Shown piece by piece: positions 27,515 through 36,989 of a stretch of DNA of 47,169 bases. Source of the DNA: Coemansia sp. RSA 1804 (taxonomy: Eukaryota > Kickxellomycota > Kickxellomycetes > Kickxellales > Kickxellaceae); the NCBI GenBank assembly GCA_027578815.1, contig JANBTH010000041.1, forward strand, positions 1 through 47,169, given 5' to 3'. The translations under genes were made by a program, and so were the position numbers. The notes beneath the pieces are model-generated. The model was not told where the DNA came from, did no database searches, and worked only from the letters and a program-made list of their open reading frames with translations. The number at the start of each line of letters is the position of its first letter. The first letter of the stretch is position 1.

Positions 27515-29017
27515 ATGACAAAGACAAGGACCACGCGTGGAGCAGCAACAACGCCAGTCCGGACTCCCAAAAAAGAGGTCCAGCGTGGGAGAGGACGGCC
27601 GCCAAAGCGCCTGAGCGAAACAACGCCAACAAAGAGCAACAGAACGCCCAAATCGGCACGCAAGGCGCGTGGCGATACAAAGGACCACGAGGATGAGCCG
27701 AATAGCAGAGCCGGAGCTGCAGGGGGAGATAGCAAGGCAGTTGGTTCCGACGATGACCAGCAGGAGCGACCAGCAGCCAAGCGGCGACGCACATACGCAA
27801 AGCGCAAGCACGCAGACAATGCGCTTGATCTTGACGCGTGCATATTCTTTCCCAACAGACTTGACGCGCACGAAGCAAACTCCGAGCGGTTTATACCGAC
27901 GGCCGACGACCAGCTGGCCTTCGAGGCCGTCCGCGCCGAGGCTGCTGCTGCTGATTCGCGGATCACGGGGATTCCACAGTCCCAGCTGGATCCGAGCACG
28001 CCCAGCACCCCGAGCGCCGTTGTGTCGGGCGTCGGGTACCAGGTCAAGAAGATCCGCATAGGCGTCTACGAGATCGACTCATGGTACATATCGCCGTACC
28101 CGGACGAGTACAGTCGCCACCCGCTTCTATACATATGCGAGTTCTGTCTAAAGTACATGAAGAGCGAGTACACGTACCATCGGCACTGCATGAAGTGCGC
28201 GCTGCGTCATCCGCCGGGCGACGAGATCTACCGCGACGGAAACATCTCTGTGTTTGAGGTCGATGGGCGCAAAAACAAGGTGTACTGCCAGAACCTGTGC
28301 CTTATTGGCAAGATGTTTCTGGACACAAAGACCCTGTACTTTGACGTCGAACCGTTTCTCTTCTACATTCTCTGCGAGTACGACTCTTCGGGCTACCATT
28401 TTGCAGGCTACTATTCGAAGGAGAAGCGGTGTGCCCAGGACTACAACCTCTCGTGCATTATGATTCTGCCGTCCAAGCAGCGCGAGGGCTACGGCAAGCT
28501 CCTGATTGAGTTCAGCTACCTCTTGTCGAAAAAGGAAGGCACTCCTGGCTCGCCTGAGAAGCCCCTCTCTGACTTTGGCCTGCTCAGCTACCGCAGCTAC
28601 TGGCGCCGGGCTATCTACGAGATTCTGCTTGCCATGCATGCAGATGTGGCAGCCCCAGCGGTCTCGGTAAATGAGCTTAGCACGCAGACCGGGATGACTG
28701 TCGATGACATCATCAGCACCCTACAGACCGATGGCATGCTGCAGCGGCTACCAGGAAGTACCACCAGCAGCAGCAACAACTCGTCTGGCTACTCGATCGT
28801 TGTTGATATTGACAGGGTTAGCGAATACTTGGACAAGGCAAAGCAAAAGAATCCCCGCCGCATAAACCCATCCATGCTTATGTGGACGCCGTATTTAACA
28901 AAAGGCCCGTTTGGCACTATCAACAATACTGGTGACTCCGAGGCGCCTCCCGCTAATGGTGTTTCCAATGCTGCTTCTGGTGCTGCCGAGGTACCAGTCG
29001 ATGAGCTTTCTGTCTAG
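27515..29017 (+). CDS. MYST-family histone acetyltransferase with AT-hook (Mst2/Sas3/MOZ-like)
   Basis: The 500-residue protein has a basic N-terminus with an AT-hook-like RGRGRPPKR at about 24-32 and a long disordered linker. The MYST domain spans about 178-420. Its C2HC zinc finger uses C208, C211, H224 and C228 (YICEFCLKYMKSEYTYHRHC onward). The autoacetylated-type Lys is K272 in MFLDTKTLYFDV. The catalytic Cys is C314 in NLSCIMILP, the acetyl-CoA loop is QREGYGKLL, and the catalytic Glu is E348 in GSPEKPLSD. There is no chromodomain, which argues against Esa1/Tip60, and no PHD finger. The intact zinc finger and the ICEFCLKYMKS stretch favour the Mst2/Sas3/MOZ branch (histone H3 acetylation). 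The exact subfamily is an inference; the enzyme family is certain. Confidence 0.9.
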   Translation: MTKTRTTRGAATTPVRTPKKEVQRGRGRPPKRLSETTPTKSNRTPKSARKARGDTKDHEDEPNSRAGAAGGDSKAVGSDDDQQERPAAKRRRTYAKRKHADNALDLDACIFFPNRLDAHEANSERFIPTADDQLAFEAVRAEAAAADSRITGIPQSQLDPSTPSTPSAVVSGVGYQVKKIRIGVYEIDSWYISPYPDEYSRHPLLYICEFCLKYMKSEYTYHRHCMKCALRHPPGDEIYRDGNISVFEVDGRKNKVYCQNLCLIGKMFLDTKTLYFDVEPFLFYILCEYDSSGYHFAGYYSKEKRCAQDYNLSCIMILPSKQREGYGKLLIEFSYLLSKKEGTPGSPEKPLSDFGLLSYRSYWRRAIYEILLAMHADVAAPAVSVNELSTQTGMTVDDIISTLQTDGMLQRLPGSTTSSSNNSSGYSIVVDIDRVSEYLDKAKQKNPRRINPSMLMWTPYLTKGPFGTINNTGDSEAPPANGVSNAASGAAEVPVDELSV

Positions 29018-29419
29018 GTTAATCGGGAAACATCTCTTTTGGTTTCTTCTTCTTCTTCTTGCTACGACCACCACCAGTCTTTCTACCCTTTCTTATACTC
29101 TGCTGCCTTTTTTTTCTAATTTCACCCCCTCCCCTCGTGTATTGTTTATAATCTAAAATACCTAGCGTCCATTTCGACACAAGCATTCATTTCTTTGTAC
29201 TCGCAGAATCTAAGATCCCATAGAGGACTACAAAATGACTGTGCAATGTTCTAGCAAGAAATCGCATTTTCGGGGTTTCTACATTGCTATGGTAGTGCTT
29301 CCCCATGTGGTCTTCCTAGTCCATGTCTTTCTGCATTGTATGGATAACCTGTAGCAAACATTGGCTTTTTTAAAATGTTCTATGGAGTTTGGTGCTAGCA
29401 ATCAGTATGCATCCCTTTT

Positions 29420-29459
<40 letters not shown>

Positions 29460-29699
29460 TATACCCCCTATTGTGGTATGTCTTTTCCAAAAAGGCACAC
29501 CTACGGGGTTTACTTTACATTAGCACTGGTATCGGCGAGGTAGAGAAAAAATTAAATAAAGAAAATAAAGAAAATAAAGGATATTGAGTATCAAAAAGAA
29601 AAACCCACCCCGTAGTCAAGCTAGTTTTCAAGCGCAGATTTGATACCAATTTTGCTCTCTAATGTATTTTTCTTATTTTATATATTATATTTAATAGTT
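29018..29699. other. intergenic region upstream of the trypsin-fold membrane protein
   Basis: MYST 3' flank, then a TTTC microsatellite at 29417-29460 and AAATAAAG repeats at about 29550-29580. No gene is recognised. Confidence 0.4.
29417..29460. repeat. TTTC tetranucleotide microsatellite, 11 units
   Basis: A perfect run of about eleven TTTC units; such tracts usually vary in length between strains. Confidence 0.9.
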
Positions 29700-31253
29700 A
29701 TGACATTGTTACGGACTGTGCTGCTTCTTCTAGTTGCCATCGGCAATATAGTTCTGCTGTGCAGTCTGTCGGCAGAAGCACATTCATTACACAAACGGGA
29801 TACTACTCCGGATGTCGTAAGCGATATAAAAACATCAAAGAGAGGCATACTGGTGAAAAACAACAAGATCACGTTCTGTGAGGTAGGGCTGTTCAGCAAC
29901 CTGGGCGGAGCCGTCAGCGCAGACTGTCTGGACTACACAGCGGGCAACAAGCTCAACAAAGCAACCAACTACACGGTTTACGTTGACGATGGAATAGATG
30001 GAAAGGCAGACAAGTACAGGGTGCAGAATATAACAGTACATCCGGAATTTAACCCAACAACAAGGGCAAACAACATTGCCACGCTAAGATTCAACAACGG
30101 GAAAAATGCTACCTGGTTCAATAACATTGGAATCACGCGCGAAACATACTGGGGCAAGATGGTGTACACGCGGAGCACGATTACGGACCTGAAGACCATG
30201 AAATGGGAGGATCCTGACTTTGTATATGATCCAGCGTCGGAGGACTCTACCTGTGACTCAATGTCGGTTCTCTACAACGCAAACTCGTACGACTTTACAT
30301 GTATTGGAGACTACGCCAAGTCTCCTGGCAGCAACCTCACGCCGTGCAGCACGCCCTACGGAACAGCCTACACGTATATAAACAATACGCTGTATCCCGT
30401 CGGCTTCTACAGCTACTCGTCGGCCGTCGGGGATGTTAGCGCAAACGGGCTATGCGATGCCTCGTCTGTGCGCAACTACTATCTTGTGCTGTCCGACTGG
30501 ATGGTGTACGTTGCGAAGGTTGCCAATCTAGACGACTTCAGATGGTATCCAATTAAAGTTGATTCGCTTCCAATATACTCCCCAAACTATACGCTCAGAG
30601 ATCCTGGTGTTTCAGACCCCGACAAGTACAGCATAGTCGGCGGCAATTTCTATAAAGACCAGGGAGTTTTCACAACGTACGTGGACCCGGATGATGAGGC
30701 ATCGTCAACCGAGTTGCCAGAATCCTCAACCAGCGGCCACACTAATGATGGCGGCGATGATACGATGACCGGCGACGATACCGGCGATTTGGATACGTAC
30801 GGCAACGAAGACGGGGTCATTTCGTCTGATGATGGAGCAGGCTCGGCGCCAAACGACGGCAACAACAGCGGCAAGAGCGCCGGCTCCAACAAAAAGGCAA
30901 TTATAATCGGCGTTGTTTTTGCATTCGTCGGCGGTGTTGCCATCGCCACAGTGCTGTTCTTCCTCGTCAGACGATGGAGAAGGAACCGCAGGTTGGCGAT
31001 TGAGGACCCCGTTGCCAGAGCAACAATGGAGGACATGGAGGACGTAGATTCGCCTCGGATGGACAATAACTACTTTGCTGGAAATATCTACAACCAGCGA
31101 CACCATCTCCCTTCTCCTCCGCCCCCGCCTCTCAATATCCTTGTTAATACTTACTCTGAGGATCCTCCGGTATACGATGATGATACGCGAACCAGGGGAA
31201 GAAGAACCATCCTCCCTCCTTTAGATATAGGAAAGCTTATTGGCAGAAACTAG
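29700..31253 (+). CDS. Type I membrane protein with an inactive trypsin-like (S1) ectodomain
   Basis: From the ATG at 29700 (the open frame extends to a TTG at 29640) the protein has 517 residues. It has a signal peptide (about 1-27) and a KR pair at 32-33 suited to Kex2-like cleavage. An ectodomain at about 48-285 with the chymotrypsin layout follows. ITFCEVGLFSNLGGAVSADC corresponds to the strand leading to T-A-A-H-C, and VHPEFNPTTRANNIATLRF to the region of the catalytic Asp. CSTPYGTAYTYINNTLYPVG corresponds to the G-D-S-G-G-P region. His, Asp and Ser of the triad are all missing, so it should not be a protease. Next are an Asp/Ser/Gly/Thr-rich stalk (about 329-398), a transmembrane helix (about 400-423), an RRWRRNRR stop-transfer and a tail with PSPPPPP and a DPPVY (PPxY) motif. 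The layout resembles cell-wall sensors. Family assignment is by fold pattern. Confidence 0.62.
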   Translation: MTLLRTVLLLLVAIGNIVLLCSLSAEAHSLHKRDTTPDVVSDIKTSKRGILVKNNKITFCEVGLFSNLGGAVSADCLDYTAGNKLNKATNYTVYVDDGIDGKADKYRVQNITVHPEFNPTTRANNIATLRFNNGKNATWFNNIGITRETYWGKMVYTRSTITDLKTMKWEDPDFVYDPASEDSTCDSMSVLYNANSYDFTCIGDYAKSPGSNLTPCSTPYGTAYTYINNTLYPVGFYSYSSAVGDVSANGLCDASSVRNYYLVLSDWMVYVAKVANLDDFRWYPIKVDSLPIYSPNYTLRDPGVSDPDKYSIVGGNFYKDQGVFTTYVDPDDEASSTELPESSTSGHTNDGGDDTMTGDDTGDLDTYGNEDGVISSDDGAGSAPNDGNNSGKSAGSNKKAIIIGVVFAFVGGVAIATVLFFLVRRWRRNRRLAIEDPVARATMEDMEDVDSPRMDNNYFAGNIYNQRHHLPSPPPPPLNILVNTYSEDPPVYDDDTRTRGRRTILPPLDIGKLIGRN

Positions 31254-31578
31254 ATTTTTTCCCTACTGTTACTTACAAAATAGAGCCAGAAAGGAGATAA
31301 AAAATAAGGTATCTGAAGTTGAAAATGTTGCAAAGTTACAACAGTTCTGCTGGGGCTCACATTCAGTAATCCACAGTCTGCAGTTTTTTTCCACTAGAGT
31401 GGGCTTGTTCAAACGCGTTTCATACTTGTTTTTCATGCTAAATTAAAGGTTTCCTTTTTCCCTTTTCCCTATCTTTAATATTCATTTATTTTTGTGTACA
31501 TTAGCAATCCACTTGTCCTTTTATTACTTTTAATCTTCCAATTCCTCATTCCTCACAACGAACCGAATTAAATTAAAA
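31254..31578. other. gap between the trypsin-fold gene and the INTS8-like gene
   Basis: T-rich sequence with no recognisable gene; the last 130 bp are probably promoter and leader of the next gene. Confidence 0.4.
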
Positions 31579-34500
31579 ATGAGCGCAGACATCGACTGGT
31601 TCGGCTACTACTTGCATCCCGAGACGCTGCAACGCGACTTCGACTTGCAGAGCAGCACGCAGCCGTGGGCACGGGTACCGAGCGAGCGGCACGCGTGCGG
31701 AGTCAAGCTTCTCAGGGGCCTATTCGGGACTGGGAATTTCCGGGAGTACATAATCAGCGCGTACCCGTCGCTGGCAGACACGCAGGGATCGCAGCGTGGC
31801 GAGTACCGGGGACCGACACCGCCGTCCACGCCGCTGGCGCCTGTAGATAGCGGTAGTGGTGGTGGTGGTCGGCCGGGCGACTTAAACACGATTGACAGAA
31901 TGGGCCAGTGCGCAAGGTTCACGATTGACTCGGAGACTGGGTTGCCTGCAGAGTCGCTGGCAACGGTGATTAGGAGCAGCGGGCTTCCGGAGCTGACGGC
32001 AAAGCAGCGGCGACTGTTGGTGGTGGCCAGACAGCTGTCGCTGTTGGTTGGGTTCACGGTGGAGGACATCGAGGCCTCGATCCACGCAACCGTGCGGTTC
32101 GTTTATTACCTCTATTTGCTTGAAGGCAATGGCAACGAGACGTGCACGGCAGAGGATCGGCTTCAGTACCGTCGTTGGACGATGCGGTCGGCATACAGGG
32201 AGGAAGAGATTGGGATCTCGCTTGATGTGCCGCGCGGCACGGGGATCGATGTCAACTCCAGTGAGTTGAAGAGGTATGTGGAGGCATCAGATGGAAATGG
32301 CGAAGATCGGAATGACGACGGCCTAGATAAGGATATGCGGTTCCGCGTGGCGTACGATCTGGCGCGTGTGTACTTGGCACAGCAGCGCGTGGACGGGGCG
32401 CTTGAGATGTTTCGGCTGTGCCAAACCCTCGATCCTACGCGGTGCCGTCCGGATCGATTTGGACTTACGGCAGGAAGGGCCAAGGTCAGCGTTGACGAGT
32501 ACGCAGATGCCTGTATGACTATTGTTGCTGGCTCAGCAGATAACCATACTGCTGGTAGTGGTAGTGGGGAACGTGGGCGCCCGGCCAAGGGCGATGCAGG
32601 CACGCCCGTGGGCGAATTTGGAACAATGAGTATCTCGCCACCGTCCCAGTTCCGCGGGGCGTGGTCGTCTCCTCTGGCGTTGCTTGTAGCCGACAATAGA
32701 CACGATGACGCTGTCAAGCAGTGCTTGGTTGATGCCATTTCGTGTACCGACAAGGGCTTTGCATGGATGGCGTTGGTGCACCCGCTTGTTCTGGACTATT
32801 GCCTGCATCTGTCTGGGGACGAAGTCAGGCGTACGAGAGCGATGGTGGAGCAGTGTGCGGCCGAGTGGATTGGCGAGAGAAAGGAGTCGCGGAGGTTATC
32901 GTCAGAACAGGCGAGAGTGCTCGAGGCCAGAGCAAGCTCTTTTGCGCTTTTGCTTCTTGGCAAACCGCCCGGAAATGGGGTGGTGGGCATTGAGTGGGCT
33001 TCAGCCGATCTCAACAACAGTGGAGATCGACAGACCATTGCTGAGGACCAGCTGCGTGGGCGTGAGACGCTGTGTCTTGATATGACCAAGACGCCGCTGG
33101 CCACAGTGACTGTTTCCTACTGCTACTTGTCAGGACTACGGCTCCTTGAGCGTGAAGACTTTGTGGGCGCACAAAAATGGTTTGAGCATGGAACAGCATT
33201 AATGGCAGAGAATGCCGCTGTGGATCCAGCAACAGAATCGTCATCATCGTCAGCAGTACTAGCACCAGCACCATCGGCAACACCGCTTCCAGGGACACAA
33301 CAGATACCAATGATGGCACATAACGCAGAAAAGGACAAGGCGCTAAGGAAGTCACTTGGCGCACAACTTGGCGTGCACGCAAAACTTGCAGCCGTCCTTG
33401 GCAGACTCAACGCGGACGCAGATGCCGATTTGCTGGCTGATGAGATTGACCAGGTTTTGGCAGCCCAGACACCTATCCGATTCGAGTTTCTCGAGCACTT
33501 GGTACTGGTGTGTTTGCGACGGGACTCGAAGACCGCATTCACCAGACTTGTTAGCACCATTGCGACAAATCAGAAACTGTACCAGCAGTTGCCGGAAATC
33601 CACATTGCGCTGCTCCAAGTAGCGTCTCTTCTTATAGTTGTGCGCGACACGCTTCTGGCCGGCCATGTGGATGTTGCTAGCATAGTTGACGATAGTTCGA
33701 GTGATGCCGGAACGAGAAAACTGGAAGAACATGAAGAGGAGGACTCGCTGGTTCCAACAGACTCGTCGCCACCGCCAGCGACCGCAGACGTGCTGCCTGC
33801 AGAGGTGCTGGACAAGCTACGCAAATCGGTGGCCGACATATCGACGCTCTTGCTAAAGATCCCGCTTGGCACCAAGACAGGCATTCCAGGCAACGTGAGT
33901 GCGGTGGTCGGGTGTGTGCAGCAGACAGGGTCGCAGACAGAGAATGAGATCGAGCGGTTTTGCCGCTTGTGGGGCGACTCGACGTATCTGGTGCTACTTG
34001 GCGCGCTGCTTACCGAGATGCTGCGCGACACCGCCGCCAAAGGACCGGTTGTTGGGCCCTCTGTGCTGTGTCGGGCGGTTACGCAGATCGTGTACATTGG
34101 CGCCGAGCAAAACGGACAAGCCAGCGACGCAACGCAAGGTGGGGCCCGTTCTATCGTCGACGATATCTTCAACACAAAGTCCGAAGAGGGTCGACGCAAC
34201 ACCAAGCACATGCAGGGGATTGCGAGCACAGTGATAAAGTGCGCGGCGCATGCGGCGCCTGGGACCAAGAGCGTGTGGCTATACTTTGCAGCAGTAGCAT
34301 CGGGCATGCAGATGGAGGAGCAGGCGATGTCGATGTTTGTCGAGTACATTGCACTACACACGCGTGGGTTTGCGCCAGCGGAGCTGGAGCGGAGCGTAAG
34401 GCAGCCGTGGTTCCAGACGCGCATTCCGCGGATAGTTGGGTCGCTGGCCGGCATGGGTCTAAGCGGAGCCGCTGCTGCTCTTCACCAGTGTGCTGCTGAC

Positions 34501-34743
34501 GTCGCGTATGATGCGGCTATCCCGCTTCTGGTGCAAGCGTTTGAGAAGCGCGAAATTGATCAGCAGGTTGCTGGGTTTTTCTGGGACCCTAATCTGATCG
34601 AGTACGCGCAGTACCTTGCGTGCCAGCCCAGGGCCGTGCGTGTGCGGTTTGCGGTGCCCAGCGTTGAGCTGACGCAGTCTAGACCGCTGATCATGTCGGC
34701 GCTGTTTACATGGCTGGCAAGCCGGCTGAGTTTGAAAGCGTAG
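31579..34743 (+). CDS. INTS8: Integrator complex subunit 8-like protein
   Basis: This 1054-residue alpha-helical protein lacks catalytic motifs. Three places match the layout of INTS8. First is the N-terminal WFGYYLHPETLQRDF, like the opening of the animal protein. Second is a TPR-like RFRVAYDLARVYLAQQRVDG at about 254-273, followed after a gap by VDEYADACMTIV. Third is a C-terminal FFWDPNLIEYAQYL at about 1000, close to the family's WD-x-x-L-L-E-Y-L-x-Y-L. INTS8 belongs to the Integrator module that recruits PP2A to paused RNA polymerase II. Integrator is best known from animals and plants, and most studied fungi lack it, so this would be notable. Ser/Gly- and Asp-rich inserts (for example about 75-105 and 705-730) enlarge the protein. 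The assignment rests on remembered family motifs, not an alignment. Confidence 0.58.
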   Translation: MSADIDWFGYYLHPETLQRDFDLQSSTQPWARVPSERHACGVKLLRGLFGTGNFREYIISAYPSLADTQGSQRGEYRGPTPPSTPLAPVDSGSGGGGRPGDLNTIDRMGQCARFTIDSETGLPAESLATVIRSSGLPELTAKQRRLLVVARQLSLLVGFTVEDIEASIHATVRFVYYLYLLEGNGNETCTAEDRLQYRRWTMRSAYREEEIGISLDVPRGTGIDVNSSELKRYVEASDGNGEDRNDDGLDKDMRFRVAYDLARVYLAQQRVDGALEMFRLCQTLDPTRCRPDRFGLTAGRAKVSVDEYADACMTIVAGSADNHTAGSGSGERGRPAKGDAGTPVGEFGTMSISPPSQFRGAWSSPLALLVADNRHDDAVKQCLVDAISCTDKGFAWMALVHPLVLDYCLHLSGDEVRRTRAMVEQCAAEWIGERKESRRLSSEQARVLEARASSFALLLLGKPPGNGVVGIEWASADLNNSGDRQTIAEDQLRGRETLCLDMTKTPLATVTVSYCYLSGLRLLEREDFVGAQKWFEHGTALMAENAAVDPATESSSSSAVLAPAPSATPLPGTQQIPMMAHNAEKDKALRKSLGAQLGVHAKLAAVLGRLNADADADLLADEIDQVLAAQTPIRFEFLEHLVLVCLRRDSKTAFTRLVSTIATNQKLYQQLPEIHIALLQVASLLIVVRDTLLAGHVDVASIVDDSSSDAGTRKLEEHEEEDSLVPTDSSPPPATADVLPAEVLDKLRKSVADISTLLLKIPLGTKTGIPGNVSAVVGCVQQTGSQTENEIERFCRLWGDSTYLVLLGALLTEMLRDTAAKGPVVGPSVLCRAVTQIVYIGAEQNGQASDATQGGARSIVDDIFNTKSEEGRRNTKHMQGIASTVIKCAAHAAPGTKSVWLYFAAVASGMQMEEQAMSMFVEYIALHTRGFAPAELERSVRQPWFQTRIPRIVGSLAGMGLSGAAAALHQCAADVAYDAAIPLLVQAFEKREIDQQVAGFFWDPNLIEYAQYLACQPRAVRVRFAVPSVELTQSRPLIMSALFTWLASRLSLKA

Positions 34744-35518
34744 TTTTTTATAGAACGAGCGTGTCGCTCGGAGGTGGATAAATAGAATACATGGAAACAG
34801 TTTCGTGGAAAAAAAGGGGTGGGAAAAAATCGAGTGAGACAAGAAAATGGGGTCACATGGCAAAGTATGGAATTGTGCTGAGAAAAGAATAGAAAAGAAT
34901 GAAGGGTGGAAATCGGGCAGAAATGATATTTGGATTATTTTCATCTTGTCTTTCCTCACTCTATGTTGCTGAATGAGAGCAACGAAAAGTATCAAACGCC
35001 ATGCTTGCTCTTGGCTACAGCTCCTCCTGTCTTGCAGCTACTAGATCAGAACGGAACGGAACAGAAAGAAGAGGACAAAAACAAACAAACAGAGAAAAGG
35101 GGGCACATGGTCAAATGAATCGACAATAGTGGAGGAGAGATGCATGATGTATGATGATGCTACATTGTGTGAGCACAACAGGACTTTAGGAAAACGTGCA
35201 ACCCGTACACGAGAGAGAGAGAGAGAAAGGAAAATGAAGATGTGATTTCGCTTAACATGCGGCATCCGCATGGGCGGTGGGTATATGCTGTCGAGATATA
35301 AAATGCATGAATGCTAGGAGGAGTGAGACTTGTCTCTCTTGTATTTTCACTAAACACATCTTTTTTCCATTACCGAATAACAATAGTATTTTTTGTCTTT
35401 TCATTCATTATATAGTAGTTGGCAAATAACCCGCTTACTAGTGCCAAACGAACGAGCAAACAAAACAACAGCGGCTCACACGTATAGCTCCGATATATTG
35501 GAAGAACAATAGTGGAGG
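34744..35518. other. intergenic region upstream of URC4
   Basis: Purine-rich then AT-rich sequence with a GA microsatellite at 35211-35226 and a TATAAAA at about 35297. No gene is recognised. Confidence 0.4.
35211..35226. repeat. GA dinucleotide repeat
   Basis: Eight GA units in the URC4 upstream region. Confidence 0.8.
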
Positions 35519-36886
35519 ATGGCAGCGGCTCACGATATAAAGTACCTCAAATCGCTGGAGGCGGTGCGCGAGCGGTCGCAGGAGGTGCTGAAGCGCGCAG
35601 AGGAAGGGAGGCTGCTGCACTTTGAGTACGATGAAAGCAAGGTGGACAAGGTGGCAGAGTACGTGTACTCGCTGATAGTGCGGGACTACGGAGGAATCGA
35701 CAAGGTGCCGATGCACGGGCGGTGGCGGTCGTACTGCATCAAGACGATAGGCGATGACGGGGCAAGCAAGACGCGCGATCTTGTGAGCGAGCACGTTGCC
35801 AGATGGCGTGAGGCCGACGTGGGCGAGTGGGAGAGCGCGCGAAGGATCGTGGATCTGTTCATGGTGTCGGTGCTTGTGGATGCGGGAGCCGGCAGCCAGT
35901 GGCGGTACCAGGACGCAGAGTTTGGCACGCTGGCACGCACCGAGGGACTCGGGCTGGCGGCGCTGCGGATGTTCGAGGCCGGCGCATTCTCCAGCTCAAA
36001 GACCAATGCGTTCCAGGTGGACGCTGCGGCGCTGGAGGCGCTGGACGACCAGGCGCTGCTTGACGGGTTCCAGGTCAGCGACATCAACCCGCTGCTCGGA
36101 AGCGCCAACCGCGCACAGCTGCTGCGCAGTCTGGGCAGGGCGCTGCGTGCGCAGACGGCGTACTTCGGCGGAATGTGCGCGTGCCAGAACCATCCGGCGC
36201 GGCCTGGATTCATGCTGGACTACCTGACCGGGCGGGCGTCGGCGCCGCGCACGGTGTCGATTGACGATCTGTGGGAGGTTGTGGTGGACGGCCTGGCTGC
36301 CGTGTGGCCGGCCAGCCGCACCAAGCTGGACGGCGTGTCGCTGGGCGACGTCTGGCAATGCGACACGCTGCAGCCGGACGCAGCCGACGATGCTGCGCCG
36401 GCGCAGACGGAGCCCGGCGCGCGCAGTCTGGTGCCGTTCCACAAGCTGTCGCAGTGGCTGACGTGGTCGCTGCTGGAGGTGGCCACGCGGCTGGCGCGGT
36501 TCACGGTGCGCGGCACCGAGCGGCTGACCGGACTTGCCGAGTACCGCAACGGCGGGCTGTTTGTCGACATGGGCGTTCTGACGCTGGTGCCAGCCGCCAG
36601 AGAGCGCGGCGCGGCTGCCAGCGGCGGCAGCACTCTGCCGCCTGTGTTTGCTGGCAGCGATCCCGTTGTCGTCGAGTGGCGCGCCATGACCGTTGCGCTG
36701 CTGGACCTGGTTGCCGACCGCATCCGCCGGCTCGGCTCGCTGGACGAGTCGCAGCTGCCGCCGATGTTCCTGAGCCGCGTGCTGGAGGGCGGCACGTGGA
36801 AGGCTGGGCGCGAGATGGCTGCCAAGCTGCGAAGCCCAACCAACGATCCGCCCATCAACATTGTGTCGGACGGCACGCTGTTCTGA
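35519..36886 (+). CDS. URC4: Uracil catabolism protein 4 (DUF1688)
   Basis: The 455-residue protein fits DUF1688 along its whole length. The N-terminal KSLEAVRERSQEVLKRAEEG leads into VYSLIVRDYGGIDKVPMHGRWRSY. Family-typical pieces follow: RIVDLFMVSVLVDAGAGSQW (including the W-R-Y that follows), EGLGLAALRMFEAGAFSS, and the ending RSPTNDPPINIVSDGTLF. In Lachancea and fission yeast, URC4/Urg3 is needed for growth on uracil as nitrogen source and is induced by uracil; its biochemical step is not settled. Other URC genes are not in this window. The gene is clearly more GC-rich than its neighbours to the left, which creates long mirror frames on other strands. TSC10 follows 103 bp downstream in the same direction. 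Confidence 0.9.
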   Translation: MAAAHDIKYLKSLEAVRERSQEVLKRAEEGRLLHFEYDESKVDKVAEYVYSLIVRDYGGIDKVPMHGRWRSYCIKTIGDDGASKTRDLVSEHVARWREADVGEWESARRIVDLFMVSVLVDAGAGSQWRYQDAEFGTLARTEGLGLAALRMFEAGAFSSSKTNAFQVDAAALEALDDQALLDGFQVSDINPLLGSANRAQLLRSLGRALRAQTAYFGGMCACQNHPARPGFMLDYLTGRASAPRTVSIDDLWEVVVDGLAAVWPASRTKLDGVSLGDVWQCDTLQPDAADDAAPAQTEPGARSLVPFHKLSQWLTWSLLEVATRLARFTVRGTERLTGLAEYRNGGLFVDMGVLTLVPAARERGAAASGGSTLPPVFAGSDPVVVEWRAMTVALLDLVADRIRRLGSLDESQLPPMFLSRVLEGGTWKAGREMAAKLRSPTNDPPINIVSDGTLF

Positions 36887-36989
36887 GGGACGTTTGTTGA
36901 TGTTGTTTTTGCTTTTACTTTTGCTTCCCTTCAGCTATCCATTACCCCCCCCCCTTTTTTTAACTTTTTCTAATCAACCCTTCGTGACA

